From: Trichostrongylus colubriformis
Taxonomy: Eukaryota > Nematoda > Chromadorea > Rhabditida > Trichostrongylidae
DNA length: 64,000 bases
Reading direction: 5' to 3'
NCBI GenBank assembly: GCA_963978905.1
Contig: OZ022261.1
Span: 21,077,686 to 21,141,685, forward strand
The notes beneath the pieces are model-generated. The model did not search any database. It saw only the letters and a program-made list of their open reading frames with translations, and had not been told where the DNA came from. Shown here one piece after another: positions 1 to 12,800 of the stretch; the first letter of the stretch is position 1, and each line of letters opens with the position of its first letter. The translations under genes and the position numbers were made by a program.

Positions 1-1190
1 TGCAGGATTTTTTGCGGAGAATTTAAAAACTCCTACTTAACCCCTGGCCACCCCTAATTTTCCAAGTTGGGCCAAAAACTGGATCTGGTTGGAAATCTGC
101 ACAGAGGGGTATTTCGATTCCTACGTGCGAATATCATAAAAGGAAACGTTTAGAAGTGAAAGAAAAGCCCTTACTGGCAATGAAACACAATATGCAAGAA
201 AAGCCGCGCCGGCTGGAAGTAAACCCACGACATCGCGCTTGCATTACCGGGGCACTACCACTCGGCTACGGAGGCCATTCCAGCCTCTGCGCTAGTCATG
301 CTGATGACGAAGCGCGTCGCCATTGAGATGTCACAGGCAAGTCACAGGCAAACTTCGACCCCTCGTAACTCGCTTCAGGATGCCATTTGGCAATTTTGGT
401 TTTCACAGTTATGATCAGCGTTCGAAGCTCTATCGATCCTCCTGGGTCTCATTTCAAAGTTCCATGGGAAGCAAAATACCTTCCCTTGTAAGCGAGAATC
501 CTATTATGGTCTCGCCCTTGTGAATCGTCTACCTGTGTGCTGTGCTCCTACTGTTATTTTTTTATTTATGCGTGCATGAGACGCGCCAGAACATTAACAG
601 AGAAAGTTATTCCCTGGGTTGAGAGGACGGTAGAGAAAACCCTACAACCCTCAAAGTATCTAAAGCTAGGGTGAAAGGGAAACCACATATTACTGTAAAT
701 GCCAAAAAGCAAAAAAATCTAAATGAGTTACTCCGGACACAAGAGTACATCTAAGGTATCTATCTTATCCTTTTGAGTCTGGAATAAGCCGCGAGTGACA
801 CCCGAGTCATTTACCTGCACGAGTCGCCAAGGGTGCGCTTAGCGCCACTGAAGGGGTCATCGGAACCTGCCTGAACTCCGGAACACGAGTATACCAACCG
901 CCCTCGTGGAACAGGTGGGTTAGATAACGCTCGAATAAACTGCATAGCAGATTAGGGTGTTCTTATCGTAAAGGATGGATTTGTACAGGTCAAAGTCTTC
1001 TTGACTAAGCTATTGAAGTGTCTTAGCCTTCCCGAAGCGAATTACATCAGCGAGCCGCTATGAATTCTGATGTCGAGTCGCCCAAAACAGTACCTTGCTC
1101 TCCAGATTTTACTCCAAATAAGGTGAATAGAGATTGCGATTTTTCTACACAGTTCTTGCTACCCACTTCACCTGGTACCTCTCTCGCACC
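1..1190. other. No gene recognised
   Basis: I see no convincing coding exon, tRNA or transposon end in this stretch. Only short open frames with no recognisable motif are present. It may be intergenic or intronic sequence. Confidence 0.5.
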
Positions 1191-1197
1191 TTGACGG

Positions 1198-1352
1198 GAG
1201 CGTTGCAAGTATTCCGGTGATTATGTGGGGTTAGGTCACCCATGAGTGGGTTTACCTCACGAGACGATTGATTTACTACCAATTTCAAGGTCTTGGCTAC
1301 GTAGCTGGTCTACTTATGTAAGAGACAAGGGCCGAAAAATAAAGGCGGATAT
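1198..1352 (+). repeat. Dispersed repeat, copy 1 (related to the core of the 6.4-kb foldback)
   Basis: This segment aligns by eye with 6572-6725, including the shared words GTGGGTTTAC, TCACGAG, ACCAATTTCAA/GCCAATTTCAA and GTAGCTGGTC. The copy here lacks the long terminal inverted repeats that surround the 6.5-kb copy. It is non-coding as far as I can see. The similarity is seen directly; membership of a named repeat family is unknown. Confidence 0.6.
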
Positions 1353-1699
1353 TTTTGAAGTTTAATATGTAGTAAAGTTGGATATTGTCACTTAAATGAT
1401 TGAGTAAGGGCATCTTAGATTGAGTACGATTTCTGACTGAAAGCAGATACGATCTATGATGAAGGTGGAAGCTAGTTATTGTAACAGTCCATGACACAAT
1501 GTTCCAGTTTCACAGGAATGTTAATTTCCTCCTTTCTACGGTGGATTACCCTTCACACAACAATGGCCATCTGACCTCCTGGACTGGTCGGAACACTTGC
1601 ACGTCATCCCAGCTTGGCACCCTGGGTGACGTAACTTAATTGACTGCTCTGCCTGTTGACCTTCTTTGACAGCGACCGTTATTGAGACAAGTAAAGCAA

Positions 1700-1836
1700 G
1701 CTTGTTTACAATTGATACAACTAACATACTAACAACAACTAACACGGAATGGCGTCGCTCCGGTCCTGGTCGAAACGTCAAGCCGTCACTAAACATTCTA
1801 CCCTATAGCCTCGCTGGCATAACAGAAAAATATCTA
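1700..1836 (+). mobile_element. Relic of a Penelope-like element 3' end
   Basis: The sequence resembles the right arm of the 48.9-49.8 kb PLE palindrome in the same order: a segment like ACAACTGACACGGAGTGGCG, then TGGTCGAAACGT with the following GCCG and AAACATTC, then a terminus like CTCGTTGGCATAACAGAA ending in ATC at about 1836. The part between the first and second blocks has been deleted relative to that locus. Only the untranslated tail is present and no coding sequence remains. This is homology seen within the window; the PLE assignment comes from the protein-coding copies at 3-4.9 kb and 49.4 kb. Confidence 0.6.
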
Positions 1837-2340
1837 AACCTGTACTGATGGTTGCACCTATTATTACGTTTGCAATAGACCATGAGGACAACAGCAGAAA
1901 TTGCACGTTCATCGTGGCGAATCGATTTAACCGATTGTTTTGAAATCTTACTGAATCGTATGCCCGTTTCCACATTTCAAACACCGTATTTTGTGTGAGG
2001 ATTTCCATTTACATGTCGCCGACCAGCTCCCTCTGAAAAGCCACATAGCTGTGCTTCCCATCCTTGATTTAAAGTTGCATATATCAATAAATCACCTATT
2101 CTCATAATTCCTATTCTTAATCGATCGAGTATGGCTTGTTTTTATTGCTTTATTTTCATGTCTCCTGTGGAAAAGGAAAAGGAAGTGGAGCAGTCATTTA
2201 AAGACATCGGATGGGGTGGGAGCCGAGGAATGAAAGCGTAGTTGGAAACACTGTCAGCAATGCCATCTGTAGAACAATATTTGAACTCAGAAGAGATAAT
2301 GTGTATTGAAAAACTCGTTAAAAAAGGCGCCTGTGGGGCG
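1837..2340. other. No gene recognised
   Basis: No supported feature. The short open frames on the minus strand here lack motifs and are probably chance. Confidence 0.4.
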
Positions 2341-2344
2341 CTAT

Positions 2345-2590
2345 TGCGATTCTTGCGCGCTTCCCCTTGCAGTGCATGCTTCTGTAGCCGAGTGGTGGGT
2401 CGTGCCACTATCATTTGATGTCACGTAGAGCGATTTTGATTCATTCATGATTATTAAGCAGGTGAAACACCATACAGCAGCAAACAAAAGAAAGAATGAA
2501 AGGAGAATAAGCGAAATGGTGAGATAAAGGGTGTTTGCGGCAGAAAAAAGTCCAGTGAATTCACATTCGACGTCTCGGCTAGGGGTCTTG
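2345..2590 (-). repeat. Dispersed repeat adjoining a foldback; second copy near 23.3-23.5 kb
   Basis: Read on the minus strand, this segment matches 23270-23430 on the plus strand. Shared words include GACGTCGA.TGTGAATTCA, TTTCGCTTATT and TCATGAATGA. Both copies lie next to sequence resembling the foldback at 2586-2872, so the two parts may be one element. No coding capacity is evident. Confidence 0.5.
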
Positions 2591-2872
2591 CGGAACTGCA
2601 GCAAACCAACGAACTGCAAGCAACCGTGAGCCCTCACCGTAAGCCAAAATTGCCCCTCTCCCGGTTTCTTTAAGAGACATCACTACCACGTGAAGGGTGT
2701 ATACCCTAATGTCGGATTTCGCACCACGACGAGCGGCGTGCGACGCGATGTACACACCCTTCACATGGTAGTGATGTCGTCTAAAGAAACCGGAAGAGGG
2801 GCGATTTTGGCTTACGGTGAGAGCTCACGGTAGCTTGCAATTCGTAGGTTTGCCGAAATTGCACAAGATTTC
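2586..2872. repeat. Foldback (inverted repeat) with about 118-bp arms
   Basis: The arms lie at about 2586-2703 and 2754-2872 and are roughly 85% identical when one is reverse-complemented. Both carry CACCGTAAGCCAAAAT, GGTTTCTTTA and CATCACTACCA. The roughly 50-bp spacer contains ATTTCGCACCACGACGAGCG, and a near copy of that spacer (ATTTCGTACCACGAAGGGCG) follows the right arm at about 2866. This arrangement is what a foldback/MITE-type element would leave. No transposase is present. Confidence 0.7.
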
Positions 2873-3009
2873 GTACCACGAAGGGCGGCGTGCAGGCTAT
2901 GCGCGCTGCTAAATATGGGCCTTAGATCGATTATACGGTAATACCTGAGGCGCCATGCACTGTTGACTTGTACAAGTTCTCTGTTCTTGAAACCACGACA
3001 TGTTGTTCA

Positions 3010-4870
3010 CATTATTCGTGTGCTGCTTTGCCAAACGAGGTTTTAGGTGGATCAGTGTTACTAGCGGCCTAACGTTTCCACTCTTTTGTCGTCTTCAGAG
3101 GCCTAAAAAGCGGTTTGAAGCTCGCTGAACCTTGACTTACCCGATCAAGCGCCAAAAGCCCCTAGCATTTCGGGCTTACCCATTCAATCCATGAGACGTC
3201 GAACAGACTAAAGAAAAATTGAACTTACCTCGTGATCCACCGCGAGTGGTAGGACGTGGGAATTACTATACAGCGATGATGACAAATGGCCGTGCTGTCA
3301 GTAGCGACATCATTCTAACACACAAAGCGATACAAACGGTAAGAACTAACTTGTGATTGAGAACACTCACTTCTGTTGTTCATCATTGGATTCCTCGCGG
3401 ATATCCAAAACGCTTCTGATGCCTTTATACATGAAATCTCGGACTCATATGACAGAATTTTGCACTTTACGTCATAGTCATTACCGCTGAGGTGTTCACG
3501 CCTGTGCCCTCCAAGTGAAGTTGTTAGTGTCATCTCCTCTTACTGGCCAGATGTTCATTTATACGCGTTATCAAAACGCGTCCGGCCTCCCCAATATAGT
3601 ACTTGCCATTGCACGACCTACATCGGATCTCACACACCACACCTGATTTTGTACAGTCTCCTGTCTTACCGTAGGGGCAAACCACGCAACTCTCTGAAAC
3701 ACATTCGCAATTGTAAGCCTGTTGCGTACCAGCCGACGTCTAACTAGCCGACGATGGTTGGTTATAGCCGTTTTGACAGCTATACGGGAAGCCAGCGCGA
3801 CTGATTCTCGCACTTCGTCGCTGCCCGTGCACACTGTCTTGAACATGTTTTTAACAACAGCTCTCTTCACAGCAATGGGGTAGGCCGATTTCGCGTGGAT
3901 CAGGATATTCTTAGAGCTTCCTAATCTGTAACACTTAGCTGATCACGTCGTCGCGGACACTATTACCTGAGTGTTTGGGTAAGGGAGCCAACCATTCGTT
4001 GGTGTCTCTCGAGTGAGCTTGATGTGCTGAGATTGTTCGTTAAGAATACGAAAGCATTCATCCAACTCAGACTGTGTTGATGTTATGATGAAACAGTCAT
4101 CGATGTATCTGCAGTACATCACTGGCATACGAGCCAGCACCGGTTCTTCAATTCTACTCATGAAGCTTATTGCAAGGACTGGTACAATCCGCTACCCACA
4201 GCTAAACCTCTTATTTGCGAGTAGTAGGAACATGGCTATTCAAATATGTTACAACTGAGACACTCCTTGACCAGAGTCATGATGTGATTCCTCTAGAGCC
4301 TAAAGGTGTTGATGTTACTATGATGCCTAACAAGCATTGCGGACAGTGCTTGTACAGGTGGCGTCGAATGACTCCACAGCGCAGCTAGGGTACATTCGAG
4401 TGCTGTGTAAGTAGTCAATGAGTAATTTTGTATTGGTCAAGTGCGCAGTAGCCATGGTAAGCAGTTGGCTATCGATGACGTTGAGAAACCATGATATTCG
4501 GTCGGTTGGTCCACCGACGCAGATTATAATTGGTTGTATTTTGAAAGTGTCCGCTCCACTGACATCGAAGTCACATTTTCAGAGAAAAGCTCGTGAGTCT
4601 TGATCAGACTGTAGAACACAGGACATCTGTAGAACACTGTAGAACACTGTAAACACAGGACAGCCCTCCTCAAAGACAGCATTAGGGGTAATGTGGTTAC
4701 TGAGGAATCCCTTAAAGAAGTTACTGACATGGAAACTATGAGCCTGAGAAGACTATCTGTGGCGAAATCCCGGCGAAAAAGTGCGCCTCGGAGCTGTAGA
4801 AACGGCGCAGTGGATAGGAGCTGACGCCTTCGGATGATCGACGTCGCCTCCAACCGACGTGACTCTTGGT
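3010..4870 (-). mobile_element. Penelope-like retroelement (RT + GIY-YIG), decayed
   Basis: A Penelope-like element on the minus strand, 5'-truncated and full of frameshifts. In order: an N-terminal RT block at about 4660-4400 (FYSLIKTHELFSENV, then DQPTEYHGFS in another frame); an RT palm block at 4250-3943 including VLAISFMSRIEEP and the catalytic YIDD in CRYIDDCFIITSTQ; a Cys-rich segment and GIY-YIG endonuclease at about 3720-3540 (CVVCPYGKTGDC, then KYYIGEAGRVLITRINEHL); and a C-terminal block at 3533-3315 with FWISARNPMMNNRSEC. PLEs prime at telomeric or nicked ends and carry RT fused to GIY-YIG. A conserved 3' hairpin lies at about 3060-3105 and the tail ends near 3010. Frame changes between blocks make it a pseudogene. 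Confidence 0.85.
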
Positions 4871-6400
4871 TGACTACAACGAGAGCGGCCGAGGATATGT
4901 GATGAGATCGAAGGTATTGCAGCGCGCGTTCACAGTTTTAGCCTGAAGCTCACTCCAGAAAAAAATGCTGTCGTATTTCCGAACATTCCCTTGCGTTTAC
5001 TCGGCAGCATGACAATGGAAATTTCGTTCGAAGTACCCGCCTTTTGAAGGAAAAGTCGTCCGCGTTAAGGATCAACGAGAGAAACAGGTCCTACTTCTCG
5101 GGTTTTTCGCTATTTCCATCCATTTTTCTCCACTGTTCTGTCATCTCGACTTTCAGATTCACTATTTTTTTTTACTTTTCGTCCGAATTTCCCGTAATGC
5201 TACCATCAAGCCTAGTGACAGTTTTCTGCAATCCCTGCAGACTTCCTAGTGTCATTCAAGCTAGGTTCTAGCGATTGCACTGGGAGCGAAATTTCTCTGC
5301 ACTAGAGCGACGGTACGTAGAGGAATCTCGCAGATGGAGTTTGAGATGGAGTTACTTGGAATTCTTCGAGTTCTTCCCAGCGTCAGGCAGTGAATAAAAC
5401 TGATCCACCAAAAAATCTCGTTTGGCAAAGCAGCACACGAATACCGTTGACTTGTTTTAGCTGTCCCTATCGCTTCGCTTGTGACACGCCGTGGTGGGAA
5501 ATCTTGATGTAAGGGTACACACCCCGTGTGTGAGGGAGGTGTGGAAGAGGTGCAAGATGAAGTGCGAGCAAGTGCTCTGTACAAAAGCAGCGCACTCGGC
5601 TGGCTCAGTTCAGTTATAGAATGTATGGAATGCAACTGAAACTTAGCTGGCAGCTCAAATATTGAGTGCTTCGTATCGGAATTTGTTTACTCTTCCGCTC
5701 TGAGATGTCCTCACTCACTGATGTATGTAGTGATGCTATGCAGTAGGATCCGGAGGTGCGTACGTGTCGCTGCTGAGTTCACAGTGATTCTGTGGAATGA
5801 AATATGAGGTTGCTAGTGGTTGGTCTTATTTATTGGCTCTGTTTTTTCTGGAACACGGATGATCTTAACCTTCCGCTGTGATTGGTCTAGTTTGCTCAGT
5901 TGTCTGGAACAATCGAGAGCAACAAAGAATTTGACAGCGGTTCCCAGTGTACATGTTGGGCGTAGATCTTCCGAATGATTATTAGTCGTTCCATGCTTTC
6001 ACAGTCCTTGAAACATCGCCACATAGTGCTTGCATAGTGCAACTAGCGGTTGTGTAAAGGTCACGGATTTCGTCATGCGAACCGTTTTGGTCACGTCATT
6101 AATCTGTGCAGTGTTCAGTTGCTAGTATCGCAAAAGAATCGAGCTGTTACGATAGCCGCAGAACTGTTACTGATTTGGCCACACTATTATCCGAATCGTA
6201 ATTCACCACTTTCGGGAGCGTGATTCTTCATCGCACATCAAGAGCAGGCTTCTTCATTTTTGAGCTTGATATGATCACGCTGGATCTTGTAACTTGCTGT
6301 GACTAGCCAAAATGACTGAGCAAGCATTCCTGCTTTCTTTCTTTTCACACAAGCTCATGAGATGATCGTCAAGCACAACAGATCCCTGTGGACCTATTCA
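4871..6400. other. Unassigned; one 124-codon open frame without recognised domain
   Basis: No feature can be supported. A minus-strand open frame at 5261-5635 is Ser/Thr/Arg-rich and has no recognisable domain, signal peptide or splice context, so I do not call it a gene. A poly-T run sits near 5170. The rest holds nothing I recognise. Confidence 0.35.
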
Positions 6401-6892
6401 TTAAAGGCACATTCCAGGATTATTGGGATATCACATCTCCTGCCGTTGATGGATAGTTCGACCCATGCTACGTAGGCCGTACCTTTACCGAGGCGTGGAT
6501 GTCAGTTCCTGGAGCGTGCAGAACAAAAGAATCTAGCGCAACAGCTCGGCCCCGCCCATCCCAGCCGGGATTGAGCTGCAGGTGTTCCGGTGCCTAGTGT
6601 GGGGTCAGGTCACTCAGTAGTGGGTTTACTTCACGAGGCGATTGGCTTACTGCCAATTTCAAAATCTTGGCGAGTAGCTGGTCCAGCTATGTCAAAGATA
6701 AGAGTCGAAGAGTAAAGGCAGATCCCCGGCTGGGTGGGCGGGGCCGAGCTGTTGCGCTAGGCTCTTTGGCTCTGCACGCTCCAGGAACTGACATCCACAC
6801 CTCGGTGAAGGTACGGCCTACGTGGCTTGGGTCGAACAATACATCCACGGCGGGAGATGTGATATCCTGATGATCCTGGAATGTGCCTTTAA
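6401..6892. mobile_element. Non-autonomous foldback element with about 165-bp TIRs flanked by TTAA
   Basis: Long terminal inverted repeats lie at 6401-6565 and about 6725-6892, roughly 88% identical. Each tip reads TTAAAGGCACATTCCAGGAT from the outside in, and each arm contains GGATGTCAGTTCCTGGAGCG and CAACAGCTCGGCCCCGCCCA. If the TTAA belongs to the target, the element proper is AGGCAC...GTGCCT with a TTAA duplication, as in piggyBac-type integration; this is an inference from four bases and the tip is not a classical piggyBac end. The 160-bp core (6572-6725) is the repeat also found at 1198-1352. No transposase is present. Confidence 0.7.
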
Positions 6893-9800
6893 GCAAGTGA
6901 TGCAGCGGCACGAAATCACCTCCAAATAAGGATTATCGGGATGGATAGAGAATTCATTTCTTGGAGTTTTTCACAGCTTCTCTTTTCCTCTTCTTTGATG
7001 CCACGCATTGTGAACATTAATTTTGCTCGACTGTGATAATAGCAGGGAGAGGTGAGATGTGGTGCAACAATAGAAAAAGAAGGGGATCAAATAGTCAAAA
7101 ATCCTAGAAACGGGATCCACTACTTACTAACCTTATCAAAGCTCAACACTCGTGTTCTGTGCCACGCTGAAGTGGATAATGAAGAAGGCAAGGGCATCCG
7201 AACGAAGCAGGCGTGAACGTTAACTCCGCCCACTACAGCTACTCCGCCATACGCACAAAGTAACTTAGCGAGCCCAGACGAGTTCGTGATAATGACCTCG
7301 ATGCGCGCTTAGTAGCGCGAACTTCGTTACAGATCTCTTCAAAGAACTGCCATATCATATTCGGAATGACCCTTCCCTTGTCCGATCTACTCCTTTCGTT
7401 TTCACAACCACAGTTCCAGCGCTCTAAAATAAACGCAACCGCTGGCTTCGCATGTCCTTTTAATTTATCAAAATCCCACGATATATAATCGGCTATGTGT
7501 GTCTGTTCGCGTGTGTGTTTGTGTGTTGACCGGAATTTCATATCTCGCGTCGCAGTAAAGCCCCCCAAAAGAGATATAAGGGGTGGTAAGGGGACAACAA
7601 TGGTGAGGGAGCGGAAGTGATAGCAACTGATAAGGGCCGATAAGGAGCCTTGAAAGGCAAATGGCAGGAAATTCATACTCGCGTCGCAGCAAAGATGGGA
7701 TTCTGAATTTCACATACCGATTGCATATCGATTGATGCGGAAGGACGAGATTGACGGAGGGAGACTTCGTTTCCTTTGTCCCTTTTTGCGAATTCTCTGT
7801 TTCTGTAAACCGTTCGAATGATGATACTGATAGATAAATATCGATCAAGCCCAATTACCATGCTTCCATGTGTGACGCGCGCAGTAGTGTGCGCCAGCCC
7901 AACCGGTAAGTATGAACAGACAATTGTATCATCGCATAAAACCGGTCCCATCTTTACTTCACGTTCATACGTCGTATGTAGCAATGGCCAACACCAATAG
8001 ATATGTACGCGATGAAATGAATTCTATATAGAAAAGTGAATGCATGACGCCTTCCCAAGAGAATGACCACGACGATCCACTCTGTCTGGTAGGTTATCAC
8101 GCACCTATCCAACCAGGCCCGTTTTCGTGGGTAATGCCACTGACAAAAAAAAGAGAAAAGGACTAAATTTCGCTATCACGTACAATATAAAGTAATCAAT
8201 AAAACTTTCATTCTTCTCAATAGTGATGTGAATATGAAGAGATCTGAGGTGAAACTTAAATATAAATATTGCATGGAATAGGTACCTAGTACATTATCGA
8301 ATAGGATATTCCACTTTCTAATTATTATAAAATAACAAACAAAATGTCATGGAGATTGTGCGAAATAGAGGAGAACACTGGAAAGCTCTGTGGAATTGGT
8401 TACACAACAACATCAATAAAACCGAATAGAAGACGTTGACATGACTCTACCACTGAACAATTGATAATATTACATTCTTGATAGATTCACACAGTGTATA
8501 TGACACCAAAATAAAAATTAAATCAAATCATAGTGCGCATACAGTACCCTTTTTATAGCAGCTTGTTTGTCACCGTTCCACCCATAATATCGTCAATAAT
8601 ATCCATAAAACTAGCAGGAATGTAGCATCACATCTGAACATTGACTCAATAACTTAATTGCGGGAATCTGTGGCGGGGAGTTCTGCTAGGATCCACAGTA
8701 TTTCAGAAGTCGTGTTTCGAACTGTAGGTTTACAGCATGTATAGTGGGTTTTTACTGACAGGAATGATTTGTTTTCCCAATCGCTGAAACGGAAGTCTTA
8801 TTGAAGGAGAGGAGATACCCTGAGCCAAAGTAATCCAAGGAAAGGAAAGGGACTGGAGACTTGCCTCCAATTACCTCCCCTATTACAGAGGAGTCACGCG
8901 GTGCATATAACCGCCACACATCACATATCCACATGGCTGCTAGCGACGAGAAAGGGAACAGCGGCTTGAAAGCATGTTAGTGAATACATGTGATTCCCAA
9001 TCCCGATAATCATTTTATCTGATTTTTCATGAGGCCCCACTATGAGGTTTTGTGACCAGTACTCCCCATTCTAACCCTCCACCAATACTAAGAATAGAGT
9101 GGTCCTCCGTTCATGTTCTGCGCTCTGTGCGATATATGCTTTTTGCCTTGATAGGGACTGATCTCGAATCGTGATGAGACCACCTTTACAGACTTTACAT
9201 CAGCTTAAGGGTGGAATTTCCTACTACAGGTCACTCCTTTGATGAAAATTTCTTCCTTTGAATCCCTCTTTCTCCTTTCTCTTTGAGCGGACGAAATCAT
9301 GTACCTTAGCCGAGAACTAAATAACATTTTCCGCAGCTCCGATCCCGCTGCCTACATCTTGTGTTCCTCCACCGCTATCATGTAGTGTAAATACAGAAAA
9401 GGGCACGGTCATCTAGTAGGAAGGTGTATCACGTGAACGAACGATGGACTATGTGACGCTGGTTCCTCCGTGGTCCTCATCTCTGAAGAGTCGCTCAGTA
9501 GGCGCAAGATTTCTCTCGACAATAGAGCCCAAAACAAATTTTGACTGACAGCCGGAAGCCCCTATAGGTCAGAGCGCCCTCGAAAACCCTTTGTTTCAGG
9601 GGAGGCGAAAGCATGGCGCATCCCAAGGGAATAATTAACGTCTCTCGCTGTTGTTCTGCTATCTTTCAACGTGCTGTATGACGCATATATTTTTAGAAGA
9701 AGAACTCACATCAAATTTTTGGGAACACTCGGATAATCGTTGCACAGTTGTCCAACACACCAGCACAATTCAACGCTACGATTACTTGAGCGTGCAGCCA

Positions 9801-12800
9801 TATGCGGTGGCAAGAGACGGTGAGCAGGCATTCGTGAACATGATGTGTCTGGAACCTTACAGATTGTTCATTTGGAGTAAGGACGAAATAGCATTCACGC
9901 ACAATAATTTCATGAGGATCGACTTCATTCATTACTGATTCGTTTGCATCTGACATTCAGGTGTCGTATGATGATCACTTCTTCCAGTCCTGGTCCTGCC
10001 TTTCCAGAGATCCCTTTCTTGACATCTCATTTTAACATTACCACATCCATTCCAATATCCTGTGCTAAGGAAACCGATGGGGGTAATATTGGCCGAGAAT
10101 GGAATATAAAAGTAAGGATTCTGAGTAGTGCAACAGCAGAGGAAGAACGGAATGAAAATGCTCAAAAACCAGCAAAATGAAACCCTTTCCTTACTACTGT
10201 TCCTTAGCGAGGATTTGATTTCCTGCTCCTCGCATCACTCAAAGGGATGATGCTGACGACGACCCGAGGTGTTCCTGCGTGCCAACGTTGCCCCACTCTC
10301 CATGGTTACACTGCTGTCAGCACCCACCGCAGTGAAACGCAACCAGACGCGGGGCTGATGGTGGACCTTCAGCGGAGTGCCTCAGCACTAGTTTTTCCTT
10401 ATATCATGAGAGGCGCTCCACTTTCAAGGAGGACGTACTTTCCGCGTTTCGAATTCCCTAATTATACCTAACGTTTTCTCCACTGGTCATGGGCTCAGGG
10501 AGCGCCCACGGCAGCCTCGCATTGAGAGAGTTCTAATAAAGTCTTCAGAACACCATGGGCAGGGATGTGCCAAGCCACTGGAAAATGGCCACGTGTGCAG
10601 GCTCACATTGATATCTCCATCTGTGGAGCCCCTCTTGACAGTGGATAACCGACGTCGATTTTGTAATATGGTATGAAGCTATCCAAATGAACACCCACCC
10701 ATAGCGGTTTTCATGACACTCTCCATGTTTCTTTGATTCTCAGCCCGGCGTGATATGATTTGCCCTCCTTTCATAAAATGCTGTGGTACGTGTCGAGTGA
10801 AACATAAGGAGCATAAGCAGAAAGTACTGTGCATGGCTAGTTAACAAGGAGAAGGATGTGAGAAATGCGAGAGATTCATCAAAATAAATCAAAGACGTGA
10901 CCTGCAAATGAAGCCCACCATAAAAATGTGAGGTTCACCTTTCTTTGCCCATTCCTAGCTCACTACATCGTTTTCTCATCTTCAAGTGTTTGTTAGCGTG
11001 AGAAAATTGGCATACTCCATTTCTTCCATCAAACTTTTTGCTAGTGCTACGCCGGCAGGGTGTGAGTCTATTATTAAATAGATGGTTTTGTGTGTCCTGT
11101 TTACGGGGTGGGTGACTGCTCGTAACGTTGTCAATGGACGCTCCCTTTTCCGTTCTTCGTCCCATCATTCTAGTTGTAGCAGTTTCGTCTTTACGATTAT
11201 TCGAGTGAGAGGAGCTTCACTTTGGGTGCCCGGAAATGGGAAATATGGGTCTTTTTAGGAAGCAGAGACCTCGTGACTATCTTTCTCTCACAGCTTCACG
11301 GCTCCACACATTAGGCCTCGATCATACTCACCGCCGGCAGGGTGTGGCTGCGTTCACAGGCAGCGAGGGAGAGTGGCAGGGGCGAGGTGCAGAGATGACG
11401 TGGGCAACGAAGCAAGCTGGCATAGGCGGAGACGCAGAGATATGCAGCCACGCCCTGCCGCCGGCATCGCAGAGTGCGACCGCGACCTTACGATCCGATT
11501 GATACGTCCGTGATGGAGCGTAACGAAAAACATGACCGTCACGAAATTTACAGAAAGTTGGAGGTCACATTTCTTTGTGTCTTTGACCGTTTCATTGCCT
11601 TTTTTCTTCGCTTTTGCGAAACTTAGCCTTTTCACTTTCCTCTTCTCCCAATTCATTCCTCTCTGCCTTTTAGCAGCCACCGATCCTGTGAAAAGTAATG
11701 CGTCCGCTAATTTAAGCATACAAGCAGACTCCTTGTGAGAATCTTTTTGATAAATTGTCATAGCCAAAACCACTAAAAGTGACGCCCTACCAAAATATTT
11801 ACCACACCAGTCAGACTACACTGCCCCCATAAGACATACAGACAAAGAAACGAATACACCAAGCTTCTGCTTCATATAATGCAGGATTCTGATTGCTCAG
11901 TACATTCTACGCTGTCGGAAGAGTTGATGGAGTGGTAAGAGGCGTCGCCGTCACGTGTGTGATCTTGAGATCGAAAGTAGCGGAAGTCAACTAAACCCTT
12001 CACGCTCCCATTACAGTGATAAGCTCTTGTTATTCTGCTAGAAAGACCGTTATTTAAAAGAGTTTAAACCTCCCTGCACAGTCAGAGGTCAAACAAAAAC
12101 GTCTCTCACGGGGGACCGTCTTCGGTTCAAGAAATGTGCTTCGCTTGGTTGCGCCTACGCCTCATCGACAGCACAGTTGGCAGAACAACAGTTGACGGAA
12201 GAGTCTGAGTTTCCGATTTATGAGACCAATGATGACGCCACTTCCACTGAAATATTGTTTCACCTTTAGTAACATCTCGTGAGCCGGAGCAACCGATACA
12301 TGAATGCAGCGAGTCCAATTAACAGATGTCCAACAGGATCCCAAAAAACGAACCAAGTGATTATTCGTTAACTAGTCAATCAGTTACGGGAATGAGGAAA
12401 TGGAACAAGGAAAGTGCCACTTTCTAACTCGATCAAGCGCTGTCTGGATGCTTTCATCCTCCACCCTTGCGATCAGTGATCCCTCAGGATCAATCCAACG
12501 GGACCCAGGCTGGGCAGGCCCAGGCTACCGAGGAGTTTGACTATTGCCTTGACTACGAGTTCGATTTATGATGAGAACGTAGTGAGCCCTAGCAGTCTTG
12601 TGCAGCCTGCGAACATAATGGAGTTGTATAAAAGCGGTAATTTACAAGATTGTGGTTATGAGTAGCTCGAAAAAGAATGTTACGCAGCCGCCTCAGGCTC
12701 TAAGGATAGGAAGTAGGAGATACCGTAGAAATTCTTGAATCCGTCAACAGTAGTGAACGACGTCATATTCTAAATAAAATGTAAGCCTTCTACATTCGAA

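Noticed and set aside
3060..3105. Calling the PLE tail hairpin a functional hammerhead ribozyme
   Set aside because: The CTGANGA/GAAA core words are present in one copy, but the third stem and cleavage site could not be placed and other copies deviate at core positions, so it is kept as a finding rather than a feature.
7239..7854. Overlapping minus-strand open frames of 128-145 codons
   Set aside because: Different frames compete, no recognisable domain, low-complexity TG tract beneath; not enough to call a gene.
11354..11773. 139-codon minus-strand open frame
   Set aside because: Partly lies in an inverted repeat and has no recognisable motif.
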